Assembly (NCBI RefSeq): GCF_022829345.1
Contig: NZ_JAKSXV010000024.1
Location: 1-64,000 of the forward strand
Source: Methylobacterium sp. J-090
GTDB taxonomy: Bacteria > Pseudomonadota > Alphaproteobacteria > Rhizobiales > Beijerinckiaceae
Direction of reading: 5' to 3'
Length of the DNA stretch: 64,000 nt
The notes below the pieces were generated by a model. The model saw only the letters and a list, made by a program, of their open reading frames with translations, was not told where the DNA came from and searched no databases. Positions within the stretch are counted from its first letter, which is position 1; every line of letters starts with the position of its first letter. A program made the translations under genes and the position numbers. Below, piece after piece: positions 28,164 to 37,805 of the stretch.

Positions 28164-28922
28164 ATGCGAACCATCGTCTACGCCGACGGCGGATGCGATC
28201 CCAATCCCGGCCCCGGCGGCTGGGGGGTGGTGATCCAGGCCGAGACCGGCACCATCGAGCTCTGCGGCGGCGAGCGCTCCACCACCAACAACCGCATGGA
28301 GCTCACGGCGGCGATCAGCGCGCTGTCCCACTTCCCCGAGGGCGCCGCCATCGAGATGCGCTGCGACAGCCAGTACGTCATCAAGTCGGTGACGGAATGG
28401 ATGAAGGGCTGGAAGGCCAAGGGCTGGCGCACCAGCACCGGCCCGGTCAAGAACGTCGACCTCATGCAGACCCTCGACACCCTGGCGGCCCGGCGCGACG
28501 TGCGCTGGACCTGGGTCCGCGGCCATACGGGCGAGGCCGGCAACGAACGCGCCGACCGCCTCGCCGCCCAGGGGCGCCGGGAGGCCCTGGCGGCCCCCGC
28601 CGGTTCGGCCTCCGGGACGACCGCGACCACGATCCCGGCTGTGACCTCGGCCGCGCCGATCCCGGGTTCGCCCGCCCCGGCCCGCCTCACCGGGACGGCG
28701 GCGCTGGCCGCCGCCATGGCGGCGCCCCCCCGCACCACGCCGATTCCCGTCGATCTGGCGCTCGGCCTCGACGTCGCCCGCGCCGCCAAGGCCGCCGGCC
28801 TGACGGCACCGGCCTTCGTCGAGGCGGCGATCCGCCTCGCCCTCCGCCTCGGCCCCGACGAATTCCTTCGCGCCCGCGAGGCGGCCGAAGGCACGGCCGC
28901 CAAAAGCACCAAGACCCCGTGA
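28164..28922 (+). CDS. rnhA: Ribonuclease HI with C-terminal extension
   Basis: A 252-residue protein whose first 148 residues are a complete RNase HI, cutting RNA in RNA-DNA hybrids. The catalytic acids are visible: Asp in YADGGCDPNPGPGGWG, Glu in NRMELTAA, Asp in RCDSQYV, and Asp in NERADRLAA. Usual bacterial RNase HI is about 150-160 residues. Here about 100 more follow, comprising an Ala/Pro/Thr linker (about 149-205) and a helical segment (VDLALGLDVARAAKAAGLTA on). The stop codon overlaps the GTG start of the glycosylase gene by four bases. Confidence 0.93.
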   Translation: MRTIVYADGGCDPNPGPGGWGVVIQAETGTIELCGGERSTTNNRMELTAAISALSHFPEGAAIEMRCDSQYVIKSVTEWMKGWKAKGWRTSTGPVKNVDLMQTLDTLAARRDVRWTWVRGHTGEAGNERADRLAAQGRREALAAPAGSASGTTATTIPAVTSAAPIPGSPAPARLTGTAALAAAMAAPPRTTPIPVDLALGLDVARAAKAAGLTAPAFVEAAIRLALRLGPDEFLRAREAAEGTAAKSTKTP

Positions 28923-29500
28923 CCGGGCCGGCGCTGCCGGCGGCGTTCTTCGCCCGGCCGGCGGCCCTGGTCGCCCGAGAGCTCGTCGGCTGCACCCTGC
29001 TGGTCGACGGGGTCGGCGGTCCCATCGTCGAGACCGAGGCCTACGATCCGACGGACCCGGCCTCGCACACCTTCAACGGGCCGACCCGGCGCAACGCCAG
29101 CATGTTCGGCCCGGCCGGCCACGCCTACGTCTATCGCTCCTACGGCCTGCACTGGTGCCTCAACCTCGTCTGCGAGCCGGGCAGCGCCGTGCTCCTGCGC
29201 GCCCTCGAGCCGCGTCACGCGCCGGCCCTGATGGCGGCGCGGCGCGGCCTCGACGATCCGTTCCGTCTCTGCGCCGGACCGGGCCGCCTGTGCCAGGCGC
29301 TGGCCGTGACGGACGCGCAGGACGGCGTTCCGCTGGACCGTGCGCCGTTCCGTCTGACCTCCGGCGCGCCGGACGGCGCCGTCGTCGCCGACCGCCGCAT
29401 CGGCCTCACCCGCGGGGTCGAGACGCCGTGGCGCTTCCTCGTCGCGGGCTCGCGCTACGTCAGCCGGCCGGTCCGGCGCCCGCCCCGGCGGTTGGACTGA
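28919..29500 (+). CDS. DNA-3-methyladenine glycosylase (AAG/MPG type)
   Basis: A 193-residue base-excision repair enzyme that flips out and removes alkylated purines. Family blocks: LVARELVGCTLL (about 16-27), VETEAYDPTDPASHTFNGPT with the catalytic Glu and Tyr (about 38-57), RNASMFGPAGHAYVYRSYGLH (first part, about 59-78), and LCAGPGRLCQAL. The GTG start at 28919 overlaps the rnhA stop (GTGA), implying translational coupling. The pairing puts two nucleic-acid maintenance enzymes in one transcript. Confidence 0.92.
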   Translation: MTGPALPAAFFARPAALVARELVGCTLLVDGVGGPIVETEAYDPTDPASHTFNGPTRRNASMFGPAGHAYVYRSYGLHWCLNLVCEPGSAVLLRALEPRHAPALMAARRGLDDPFRLCAGPGRLCQALAVTDAQDGVPLDRAPFRLTSGAPDGAVVADRRIGLTRGVETPWRFLVAGSRYVSRPVRRPPRRLD

Positions 29501-29676
29501 CACCGCGGCCCCACCGTCACGCGGGGGCATACCGCGGCCGATTGAAACCGGTCCCCGACCCTGCGCATCATTCACCGCACCCGGCCAGGATCGGCCCGGT
29601 TCATCGCAGCCTCACGAACGACCGCCTGTCATGCGGACGTGCGAGGGTGGTTTGGCGCGCGAAAGGATCGAGGATC

Positions 29677-32600
29677 ATGGGCAGCGAAGCAGCAACGGCC
29701 CTGGCCAGTGCCCAGGCGCGTTCGATCCGCGACGACCTCCTGACGGCGGCGGCCGCCATCGTGGATCGGCGCGACGGGCCGGGGGGCTTCGTGCGCGACC
29801 TGTTCGGGCGCGCCTCGCCGGAGGATCTCGCGCCCTACACACCGGAGGCCGTGGCCGACCTGGCGCTGGCCGCCCGCCAGCACCTGGCCACGCCGCGCAG
29901 GCCCGGCGCCCCGTCGGACCTGCGCCTGTCCGATCTGACCGTGGACCGCGACGGCCGGCCACGCGAACTCACCGTCATCGAGGTCGTCAACGACAACCGG
30001 CCGTTCCTCCTCGATTCGACGCTCGCCGAACTGACCGAGCAGGGGCTGACCCCGCACCTCGTCGCCCATCCGATCCTCGGCGTGGAGCGCGACGCGGACG
30101 GCGCCCTCGTGCGGGTGGTCGGCGAGACCACGGCGGACGCCCACGCCGCCTTCACGCGCGAGAGCTTCATCCATCTCCACCTCGACCGGCTCGATGCCGG
30201 CGAAGCCCGCGACCGCCTCGAAGCCGGCCTCGCGGCGGTGTTCCGCGATGTGGCCCGCGCCACCGACGACCACGACGCCATGGCCGAGCGCCTCGCCGCC
30301 CTGGCGCGGGACTACGCGACGGGACCGACATCCCTGCCCGAGGCCGAGGTGCGGGAAGCCCACGCCTTCCTCGAATGGCTGCGCGACGGTCATTTCACCC
30401 TGCTGGGACTCCGCGAATACGACCTCACCGGCGGAAGCCATGCGGTGGTGCCCGAGGCCAGCCTCGGGGTCCTGCGCGATCCCGCCGTGGAGGTCCTGCG
30501 GCGCGGAAGGACCCTCGCCGACGACACGCCCGAGATCCGTGCCTTCCTCGAAGAACCCCAGGCGCTCCTCGTCACCAAGGCGAGCGTGAAGTCGCGGGTC
30601 CACCGGGCGGCGCATCTCGACTATGTCGCGGTCAAGCTGTTTTCCGGGGACGGGTCGCTCTCGGGCGAGGTCCGCCTCGTCGGCCTGTTCACGGCCGCGG
30701 CCTACACGGCGCTGGCGCGCGAGGTCCCCTACCTTCGGGAGAAGGTCGCCGCTATCGTCGCCCGGGCCGGCCTCGATCCGACGAGCCATGCCGGGCGCAG
30801 CCTCCTCAACGTGCTGGAGACCTATCCCCGCGACGAGCTGTTCCAGATCGCCGTCGATCGGCTCTACCGCTTCACCCTCGCCATCGGCAGCCTCGCCGAG
30901 GGGCCGCGCATCCGCGTCCTGTCCCGGCCCGACCGCTTCGGCCGCTTCGTTTCGCTCCTCGTCTACGTGCCGAAGGACCGCTACGATTCGCAGGTCCGCC
31001 TCCGCATCGGCGCCCACCTCGCCAAGGAATACGGCGGCCGGCTCTCGGCAGCCTATCCGGACTTCCCCGAAGGCCCGCTGGCCCGCACCCACTACATCAT
31101 CGGCCTGCCCGAGGACGGGGCCGCCGAGCGCGACCCCGCCGCCCTGGAGGCGGGCATCGGCGCCCTGGTGCGGACCTGGAGCGACGACCTGCGCCTTGCG
31201 CTCGCGGAGGCGATGCCCGGCCGGCAGGCACGGGCGCTCGCCGCCCGCTACACCGACGCGTTCTCGGCCGCGTATCGCGAAAACTTCGCGCCCGCCGTCG
31301 CCATCGCCGATATCGCCATCCTGGATGGCTTGAGCGAAACGCGCCCGCGCGCCGTGGATATCGGCCGGCGCGACACCGACCCCGCCCATCAGATCCGCCT
31401 CAAGGTGTTTTCGCGCGCCGCCGCCATCCCGCTGTCCGACCGGGTGCCCGTCCTGGAGAACCTCGGTTTCCGGGTGATCAACGAGCGGACCTACCGCGTC
31501 CGCACGGGCGACGGGCCGGACGCCGCGCAGGTCTGGCTTCACGACATGCTCCTGGAGCGCGCCACCGGAGCCGCCATCGACCGGGACCGGCTCGAAGCCC
31601 CCCTGGAAGCCGCGCTCCTCACCATCGCGGCCGGCGACGCGGAATCCGACGGCTACAACCGCCTCGTGCTGGAGGCCGACCTCGGCTGGCGCGATGTCGC
31701 CCTGCTGCGCGGCCTCGGACGCTACCTGCGACAGCTTCGGGTGCGCTACGGGCAGGACTACCTCGCCGCCACCCTCAGCCAACATCCCGCCATCGCCCGC
31801 CGGATCGTGGCCCTGTTTTATGCCCGCTTCGACCCGGCGGAACAGGACCACGCGGCCCGCGAAGCCGCCATCCGCGCCGAGATCGAGACGGCCCTGTCCG
31901 ACGTCACCAGCCTCGACGAGGACCGCATCCTGCGCCGCTTCGTCAATCTCGTCGAAGCCGCCGTGCGAACCAACTTCTTCCAACGCCGGGATGATGGCGG
32001 GCTGCGCGAGACCATCGCCTTCAAGTTCGCCTGCGCCAAGGTGAACGGCATGCCCCTGCCGCGCCCGTTCTTCGAGATCTTCGTCTACGCGCCACGCCTG
32101 GAGGGCGTGCACCTGCGCTACGGCTACGTGGCGCGCGGCGGCCTGCGCTGGTCCGACCGGCCGGAGGATTTTCGCACCGAGATCCTGGGTCTGGTCAAGG
32201 CCCAGCAAGTCAAGAACGCCGTCATCGTGCCGGTCGGCGCCAAGGGCGGCTTCTTCCCCAAGCGCCTGCCGCCTGCCTCCGACCGCGAGGCTTGGCTGGC
32301 GGAAGGGACCGAGAGCTACCGCGTCTTCATCCGCACCCTGCTGGAACTCACCGACAACATCGTCGACGACGCGATCCGGCCGCCCGCCGACACGGTGCGC
32401 CACGACACCGACGACGCCTACCTCGTGGTGGCGGCCGACAAGGGCACCGCCACCTTCTCGGACATCGCCAACGCCCTCTCCCTGGAGCGCGGCCACTGGC
32501 TCGGCGACGCCTTCGCCTCGGGCGGCAGCCAGGGCTACGACCACAAGCGCATGGGCATCACCGCGCGCGGCGCCTGGGAGGCGGTCAAGCGCCATTTTCG

Positions 32601-34518
32601 CGAGATGGATGTCGACGTCCAGGCCGATCCGGTCACCGTCGCGGGCGTCGGCGACATGTCGGGCGACGTGTTCGGCAACGGCATGCTGCTGTCGCGGAGC
32701 CTCAGGCTCGTCGCGGCCTTCGACCACCGCGACATCTTCCTCGACCCCGCGCCCGATCCGGCCACGAGCTTCGCCGAGCGCCAGCGCCTGTTCGACCTCG
32801 GACGCTCGAGCTGGCGCGACTACGACACCGGGCTGATCTCAACCGGCGGCGGCGTGTTTTCCCGCAGCCTGAAGACGATTCCCCTCTCGCCCGAGATCCA
32901 GGCCGTGCTCGGTTTCGAGCGCGCCGAGGCGACGCCGGCCGAGGTGATGCAGGCGATCCTGAAGGCCCCCGTCGACCTCCTTTGGTTCGGCGGCATCGGC
33001 ACCTATGTCCGGGCCGGGTCCGAGACCGACGAGGAGGCCGGCGACCGGGCCAACGACGCCGTGCGCATCACCGGCTCGATCCTGCGCGCCAAGGTGGTGG
33101 GCGAGGGCGCCAATCTCGGCCTGACCCAGCGCGGGCGCATCGAGGCGGCGCGCGCCGGGGTTCGCCTCAACACCGACGCCATCGACAATTCTGCCGGGGT
33201 GAACACCTCCGACGTCGAGGTGAACATCAAGATCGCCCTGATGACGCCCGAGCGCGACGGACGCCTCGACGCGACCGCCCGCAACGCCCTGCTGGCGGCC
33301 ATGACCGACGAGGTCGCTGCCCTGGTCCTGCGCAACAACGAACTGCAGACCCTGGCCCTGTCCCTGGCCCTGCGCCGGGGGGTGGGCGAGACCGGCTTCG
33401 CGGTCCGCACCCTCCAGGCCCTCGAAGCCGAGGGGCGCCTCGACCGGGCCGTGGAGTTCCTGCCCGACGATGCGGCCATCGCCGAGCGCATGCGCCGGGG
33501 CGAAGGACTGACCCGGCCGGAATACGCCGTGGTGCTGGCCTACGCCAAGCTCTCGCTCTACGACGCGATCCTGGCGAGCCCCGTGCCGAACGACCCGTAT
33601 TTCGACCGCGAATTGCAGCGCTACTTTCCGCAAGCCCTGCGCAATCAGTTCCCCGACGCGGTGAAGGGCCACCGCCTGCGCCGCGAGATCATCGCCACGG
33701 CGCTCTCCAACATCATCGTCAACCGGGGTGGCCCCTCCCTCGTCACCCGACTCATCGACGAGACCGGGGCGGATGCGGCGACCATCGCCAAGGCCTACGC
33801 GGTGACCCGCGACGCCTTCGGCCTGATGGAACTGAATCTCGCCATCGACCGCCTCGCCGGCGCCGTGGGGGGACAAGCCCAGCTCGACCTCTACGCCGAC
33901 GTGCAGGACCTGCTCACCGGCCGTATCGTGTGGTTCATCCGCAACCTCGACCTCTCCGGCAGCGTCGCCCCCCTGGTGGCGCGGTATCGCGAGGGCATCG
34001 CCGCCGTGATGACCGCACTCCCCGACATCCTGAGCCCGGAGGCGATGGAGGCGCTCGACGCCCGACAGGCGGAGCTCACCGGACACGGCCTGCCCCCCGA
34101 CGCCGCCCGGCGCCTCGCCTCCCTGGCGGCGCTGGCCGCCGGCCCGGACATCGTCCGGGTGGCCGAGGATGGCGGGCAGCCGGTGGCCGGTATCGCGGCG
34201 ACGCACTTCGCCATCGCCCGTCACTTCGGCCTCGACGATCTCGTCACCGCCGCGCGAAAGGTCCCGGTGGACGATACCTTCGACCGCGTCGCCCTGGAAC
34301 GTGCGGTCTCGGGCATCTCCACCGCCCACCGCCGGCTCACGGCGGAGGTGGTGGCCGATGTCGGCGCGGGACCGGACGCCGTCGAGGCCTGGATCGCCGC
34401 GCGGGGTCCGGCCCTTGCCCGCATCCGGAAGGCCGTCGATGCCATCGCGGCCTCGGGCCTGACCGTATCCAAGGCAACCGTGGCGGCGAGCCTGCTGGCC
34501 GATCTCGCCCGGCCCTGA
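29677..34518 (+). CDS. NAD-specific glutamate dehydrogenase, 180-kDa type
   Basis: A 1613-residue enzyme of the large bacterial NAD-GDH class (called gdhB in Pseudomonas), which deaminates glutamate to 2-oxoglutarate and ammonia in the cytoplasm. The N-terminal half (about 1-700) has ACT-like regulatory modules, starting with ELTVIEVVNDNRPFLLDSTL (about 97-116). The catalytic core holds GGLRWSDRPEDFRTEILGLV, then the Lys motif VPVGAKGGFFPKR (about 850), and the NAD-binding part contains FGGIGTYVRAG. Length is normal. ATG at 29677 follows AAGGATCGAGGAT; the frame stays open far upstream but that part overlaps the glycosylase gene. It probably serves glutamate catabolism. Confidence 0.95.
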   Translation: MGSEAATALASAQARSIRDDLLTAAAAIVDRRDGPGGFVRDLFGRASPEDLAPYTPEAVADLALAARQHLATPRRPGAPSDLRLSDLTVDRDGRPRELTVIEVVNDNRPFLLDSTLAELTEQGLTPHLVAHPILGVERDADGALVRVVGETTADAHAAFTRESFIHLHLDRLDAGEARDRLEAGLAAVFRDVARATDDHDAMAERLAALARDYATGPTSLPEAEVREAHAFLEWLRDGHFTLLGLREYDLTGGSHAVVPEASLGVLRDPAVEVLRRGRTLADDTPEIRAFLEEPQALLVTKASVKSRVHRAAHLDYVAVKLFSGDGSLSGEVRLVGLFTAAAYTALAREVPYLREKVAAIVARAGLDPTSHAGRSLLNVLETYPRDELFQIAVDRLYRFTLAIGSLAEGPRIRVLSRPDRFGRFVSLLVYVPKDRYDSQVRLRIGAHLAKEYGGRLSAAYPDFPEGPLARTHYIIGLPEDGAAERDPAALEAGIGALVRTWSDDLRLALAEAMPGRQARALAARYTDAFSAAYRENFAPAVAIADIAILDGLSETRPRAVDIGRRDTDPAHQIRLKVFSRAAAIPLSDRVPVLENLGFRVINERTYRVRTGDGPDAAQVWLHDMLLERATGAAIDRDRLEAPLEAALLTIAAGDAESDGYNRLVLEADLGWRDVALLRGLGRYLRQLRVRYGQDYLAATLSQHPAIARRIVALFYARFDPAEQDHAAREAAIRAEIETALSDVTSLDEDRILRRFVNLVEAAVRTNFFQRRDDGGLRETIAFKFACAKVNGMPLPRPFFEIFVYAPRLEGVHLRYGYVARGGLRWSDRPEDFRTEILGLVKAQQVKNAVIVPVGAKGGFFPKRLPPASDREAWLAEGTESYRVFIRTLLELTDNIVDDAIRPPADTVRHDTDDAYLVVAADKGTATFSDIANALSLERGHWLGDAFASGGSQGYDHKRMGITARGAWEAVKRHFREMDVDVQADPVTVAGVGDMSGDVFGNGMLLSRSLRLVAAFDHRDIFLDPAPDPATSFAERQRLFDLGRSSWRDYDTGLISTGGGVFSRSLKTIPLSPEIQAVLGFERAEATPAEVMQAILKAPVDLLWFGGIGTYVRAGSETDEEAGDRANDAVRITGSILRAKVVGEGANLGLTQRGRIEAARAGVRLNTDAIDNSAGVNTSDVEVNIKIALMTPERDGRLDATARNALLAAMTDEVAALVLRNNELQTLALSLALRRGVGETGFAVRTLQALEAEGRLDRAVEFLPDDAAIAERMRRGEGLTRPEYAVVLAYAKLSLYDAILASPVPNDPYFDRELQRYFPQALRNQFPDAVKGHRLRREIIATALSNIIVNRGGPSLVTRLIDETGADAATIAKAYAVTRDAFGLMELNLAIDRLAGAVGGQAQLDLYADVQDLLTGRIVWFIRNLDLSGSVAPLVARYREGIAAVMTALPDILSPEAMEALDARQAELTGHGLPPDAARRLASLAALAAGPDIVRVAEDGGQPVAGIAATHFAIARHFGLDDLVTAARKVPVDDTFDRVALERAVSGISTAHRRLTAEVVADVGAGPDAVEAWIAARGPALARIRKAVDAIAASGLTVSKATVAASLLADLARP

Positions 34519-34583
34519 CCGGGCGGTTGGTGCGGCCGCTCGTTTCTCGTATCCAACGCCCTCGCGCAGGATAAGGAGCGGCG

Positions 34584-36035
34584 TTGGAACAGGCCCTGTT
34601 GAGATGGATCGGCGACGTACTGTCGATCCGGTCCGAAGTGTTCACCGCCCTGGGGCTCGCCCTCTCCTTCGTCGTGACCGTGCACGTGCTCCTGCGCAAG
34701 CGCGAGGTCGGGGGCGCCATCGGCTGGATCGGCCTCGCCTGGCTCTCTCCGGTGTTCGGGGCCGGGCTCTACGCCCTGTTCGGAGTCAACCGGGTGACGC
34801 GCCGGGCGCACAAGCTGCGTATCCGGCCGACGCAACAGGCCGGCTCCGCCGTCTCGCCCGACGACGTCCTCACGCCCCCGCCCCTGCCCGAGGCCTTCCG
34901 GCCCCTCGACCACGCCGTGCGGCAGATCACGCGGCTGCCCCTGCGGCCGAGCAACGCCGTCACCCTGTTTCGCAACGGCGACGCCGCCTATCCGGTGATG
35001 CTGGCCGCCATCGCGGCGGCGCGGACCTCCGTGGCGCTCTCGAGCTATATCTTCCGCGACGACGCGACGGGCCGCGCCTTCTGCGACGCCCTGGCGGCGG
35101 CGAAGGCGCGCGGGGTCTCCGTCCGGGTGATCATCGACGGTATCGGCGGCGGCTATTTCCTGCCCGGAATCACCCGGCGCCTGCACCGGGCGGGCGTGCC
35201 CGTGGGCCGGTTCATGCACTCGGCCCTGCCCTGGCGCATGCCGTTCCTCAACATGCGCTCCCACAAGAAGCTTCTCATCGTCGATGGCCGGACCGCCTTC
35301 ACGGGCGGCCTCAACATCGCCGACGGGAACCGGGTGGCCGAGGCGCCGCCGCATCCCATCCGCGACACGCATTTCCGGCTCGATGGGCCGGTGGTGGATC
35401 AACTGACGGCGGCGTTCGCCAGCGACTGGATCTTCGTCATGGGCGAGGACCTCGCCGGCGAGGACTGGTTCCCGAGCCTCACGCCGGCCGGCTCCATCCC
35501 GGCGCGGGTCGTGACCTCGGGGCCGGACGCGGACTTGCGCAAGATCGAGCTCGTCATCCTCCAGGCCGTGGCCTGCGCCACGCACAGCATCCGCCTCTCG
35601 ACGCCCTACTTCCTGCCCAACGAAGTCCTCACCAGCGCCCTGTGCCTCGCCGCCAATCGCGGTATCCGCGTCGACGTCATCATTCCGAAAGTCAGCGACC
35701 ATCGCTTCGTGGATTGGGCGACGCGGGCGCACGTGGAGCCGCTCCTGCGCAACGGCGTCCGGATCTGGCTCGACGCGCCGCCCTTCGACCATTCGAAACT
35801 CCTCGTCGTCGACGAGACGTGGTGCTTCATCGGGTCCGCCAACTGGGACATGCGCAGCTTTCGCCTCAACTTCGAGGTCAACGTCGAGCTCTACGATCCG
35901 CGCCTCGCCGCGGAGCTCGACGCCGTCATGCGCGCGAAGATGGAGGTTCGCCTGACACGCGAGCATCTGGCGGCCCGCGCCTTGCCCGTCCGGCTGCGCG
36001 ACGCAGGCGTCCGACTAGCGCTGCCATACCTGTGA
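34584..36035 (+). CDS. cls: Cardiolipin synthase (phospholipase D family)
   Basis: A 483-residue inner-membrane enzyme that condenses two phosphatidylglycerols into cardiolipin. Two N-terminal membrane segments (about 17-37 and 44-66) precede two HKD motifs: HKKLLIVDGRTAFTGGLNIA (about 226-245) and HSKLLVVDETWCFIGSANWD (about 402-421). The TTG start at 34584 is supported by AAGGAG six bases upstream. The 3' end overlaps the convergent EEP-family gene by 110 bp. It lies 65 bp after glutamate dehydrogenase. Confidence 0.93.
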   Translation: MEQALLRWIGDVLSIRSEVFTALGLALSFVVTVHVLLRKREVGGAIGWIGLAWLSPVFGAGLYALFGVNRVTRRAHKLRIRPTQQAGSAVSPDDVLTPPPLPEAFRPLDHAVRQITRLPLRPSNAVTLFRNGDAAYPVMLAAIAAARTSVALSSYIFRDDATGRAFCDALAAAKARGVSVRVIIDGIGGGYFLPGITRRLHRAGVPVGRFMHSALPWRMPFLNMRSHKKLLIVDGRTAFTGGLNIADGNRVAEAPPHPIRDTHFRLDGPVVDQLTAAFASDWIFVMGEDLAGEDWFPSLTPAGSIPARVVTSGPDADLRKIELVILQAVACATHSIRLSTPYFLPNEVLTSALCLAANRGIRVDVIIPKVSDHRFVDWATRAHVEPLLRNGVRIWLDAPPFDHSKLLVVDETWCFIGSANWDMRSFRLNFEVNVELYDPRLAAELDAVMRAKMEVRLTREHLAARALPVRLRDAGVRLALPYL

Positions 36036-36738
36036 GGTTGGCCGCCGGGCCGCGCGCCGGCACGGGGCTCGGCGCGAGATGGACGATGATGGGGCGGTGA
36101 TCCGAGGGGCCGCGCGGCAGCACGGTGCAGGCGTGGCAGGTGAGCCCCCGCACGAGGCAGCGGTCGAGGCGCAAGGGGACGAGCCGCGCCATGGCATGGG
36201 TCGGCAGGCGCGGGCCGACATCGCGGAACCCGGCGAGCAGGGGCGGACCGACGAGGTTGTAATCGCCGATCACCGCCGCGCAGTCCGGCAGGCTCTCGGC
36301 GATCCGGCGCAGCTGGCGCCGATTGAGCACCTGTCCGTGGGAGAGGTGGACGTTGGCGACCCCGAACCCGCCGAGATCGAGAATCTGGCAGACGCGGTCG
36401 AACATGGCACCGGATGGCAGTTCGATGACCACCGGAGGGGCGATGAACGGTGTCGGGCTCCACAGGGCCGGCCCGTGGATGCGGCCCGGCAGGGGCGCCC
36501 AGGCGTAATCTCCGCCGAGCCTGTCCTTCAGCCCGGCGATCTCCTTCGTCGCCTCCTGCATCAGCACGAGGTCGGGCTTCTCGCGCTCGATCAAGGTGGC
36601 CAGCGCCGCGACGTTGGCGCCCGTGCGCCGCAGGAGGTTCCAGCTGAGGATCTTTCGCAGGCCTGGCCGATCGACCACCGGGTTCGGATGGTCGGGGCGG
36701 CGCAGGGCGCGCTGCGCGAGGCGGCGATCGTTGAGCAT
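35926..36738 (-). CDS. Endonuclease/exonuclease/phosphatase family hydrolase
   Basis: A 270-residue EEP-fold protein. Family residues in order: Asn in LSWNLLRR, Glu in VLMQEATKEI (about 59-68), His in VANVHLSHGQ, Asp/Asn in VIGDYNLVGPP, and SDHRPIIVHL closing the fold at about 215. Targets of such proteins range from DNA to phospholipids. The last 45 residues are low-complexity Ala/Arg/Pro and lie antisense to the 3' end of cls. Tail-to-tail position with cardiolipin synthase may hint at lipid metabolism, but that is speculation. Confidence 0.82.
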   Translation of the reverse strand: MLNDRRLAQRALRRPDHPNPVVDRPGLRKILSWNLLRRTGANVAALATLIEREKPDLVLMQEATKEIAGLKDRLGGDYAWAPLPGRIHGPALWSPTPFIAPPVVIELPSGAMFDRVCQILDLGGFGVANVHLSHGQVLNRRQLRRIAESLPDCAAVIGDYNLVGPPLLAGFRDVGPRLPTHAMARLVPLRLDRCLVRGLTCHACTVLPRGPSDHRPIIVHLAPSPVPARGPAANLTGMAALVGRLRRAAGRARRGPPDARVSGEPPSSRA

Positions 36739-36798
36739 GGCGCCTTAACTGGACCGGACGATGGATTTGGAAAGGCCGCCGCCCGGGCGCCCGAGGGT

Positions 36799-37734
36799 TC
36801 AGCGTGCCTTGAGCACCGCCCGGCACGCCGCCGGCAGGGCCGCCATGGTCATCGGCGGCCGGGGCTTGCCGGGCTTCGTCGATTTCGGCGGATTTAGAAC
36901 CGCGTCGCTGAACCAGTAGGCGAGTTCCTCGCCGCAGCCGTCACCGCCGGGCGGCGGAGCCTGATCGCCGCACTGGTCCTGCCCCGCCGGGCACGCGAGG
37001 CGGATATGGTAATGGTAGTTGTGCCCGTACATGGGCCGCACCTTCGAGAGCCAGGCGCGGTCGCCCCCGGCTTCCCGGCACAGGGCCTTCTTGATCGCCG
37101 GGTTGACGAACAGGCGCGCCACCTCGGGCTGCTGCGCCGTGAGGCGGATGAGCTTCAGGTGCTCGGGCGCCCACACCGCGGGGTCGATGTCGAGGCGGTC
37201 GGCCCGCACCACGTTGGTGGCCGAGGTCTCCTCGCGCTCGCGCCGGCTCATGCGGTGGTCCGGCATTGGGGTCAGCCAGATATCGGCGTCGAGGCCGAGC
37301 TGGTGCGAGGCGTGCCCCGTGAGCATCGGGCCGCCGCGCGGCTGCGACATGTCGCCGACGAGGAGGCCGGGCCAGCCGACGCGCGGCGCCTTGGCGGCCA
37401 GCCGCTCGAGGAAGTCCACCAAGGGCGGGGTGCCCCACATGCGGTTGCGCGACAGGCGCATCACCTGCCAGGTCGGCCCGTCGACGGCGAGCGCCTCGCC
37501 GCCGGAGAAGCAGCCCTTGGCGTAGGAGCCGTAGGCGTGGGCCGGCCCCGGCGCCGGCGACGTCGCCCGGCCGAACAAAGCCTTGGCGGGGGTGCCGGGC
37601 GCATCCGGGTCGGCCAGCGGCGGCAGGGGTTTCGGGTCGAGACTGCCCCGATCCTGGGCCTGCGCGGCCGTGCCGAGGGCGAGGACCGCGAGGGTGGCGA
37701 AGCGGATCGGGCGGAGGGACCGGCGAAGGGACAG
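36799..37734 (-). CDS. mepA: Penicillin-insensitive murein DD-endopeptidase MepA
   Basis: A periplasmic LAS-family zinc peptidase that cuts the D-Ala-mDAP cross-links of peptidoglycan. The zinc site is visible in GHASHQLGLDADIWLTPMPD (His and Asp) and NYHYHIRLACP (last His); further Cys in KGCFSGGEALAVDG, KALCREAGG and GCGEELAYWF fit the family's disulfides. The signal peptide starts at LSLRRSLRPIRFATLAVLAL and ends AQA. No ATG, GTG or TTG precedes it in frame except a GTG at 37920 inside the upstream gene. I therefore place the start at a CTG (37734) behind GGAG; this is uncertain. Confidence 0.85.
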   Translation of the reverse strand: MSLRRSLRPIRFATLAVLALGTAAQAQDRGSLDPKPLPPLADPDAPGTPAKALFGRATSPAPGPAHAYGSYAKGCFSGGEALAVDGPTWQVMRLSRNRMWGTPPLVDFLERLAAKAPRVGWPGLLVGDMSQPRGGPMLTGHASHQLGLDADIWLTPMPDHRMSRREREETSATNVVRADRLDIDPAVWAPEHLKLIRLTAQQPEVARLFVNPAIKKALCREAGGDRAWLSKVRPMYGHNYHYHIRLACPAGQDQCGDQAPPPGGDGCGEELAYWFSDAVLNPPKSTKPGKPRPPMTMAALPAACRAVLKAR

Positions 37735-37805
37735 GGGCTTACGCTCCGGGCGCGGGGAGGAAGGAGGGGCTGATGAGGCTAGCCCATCGGCGACCGCCGC
37801 GCGAC

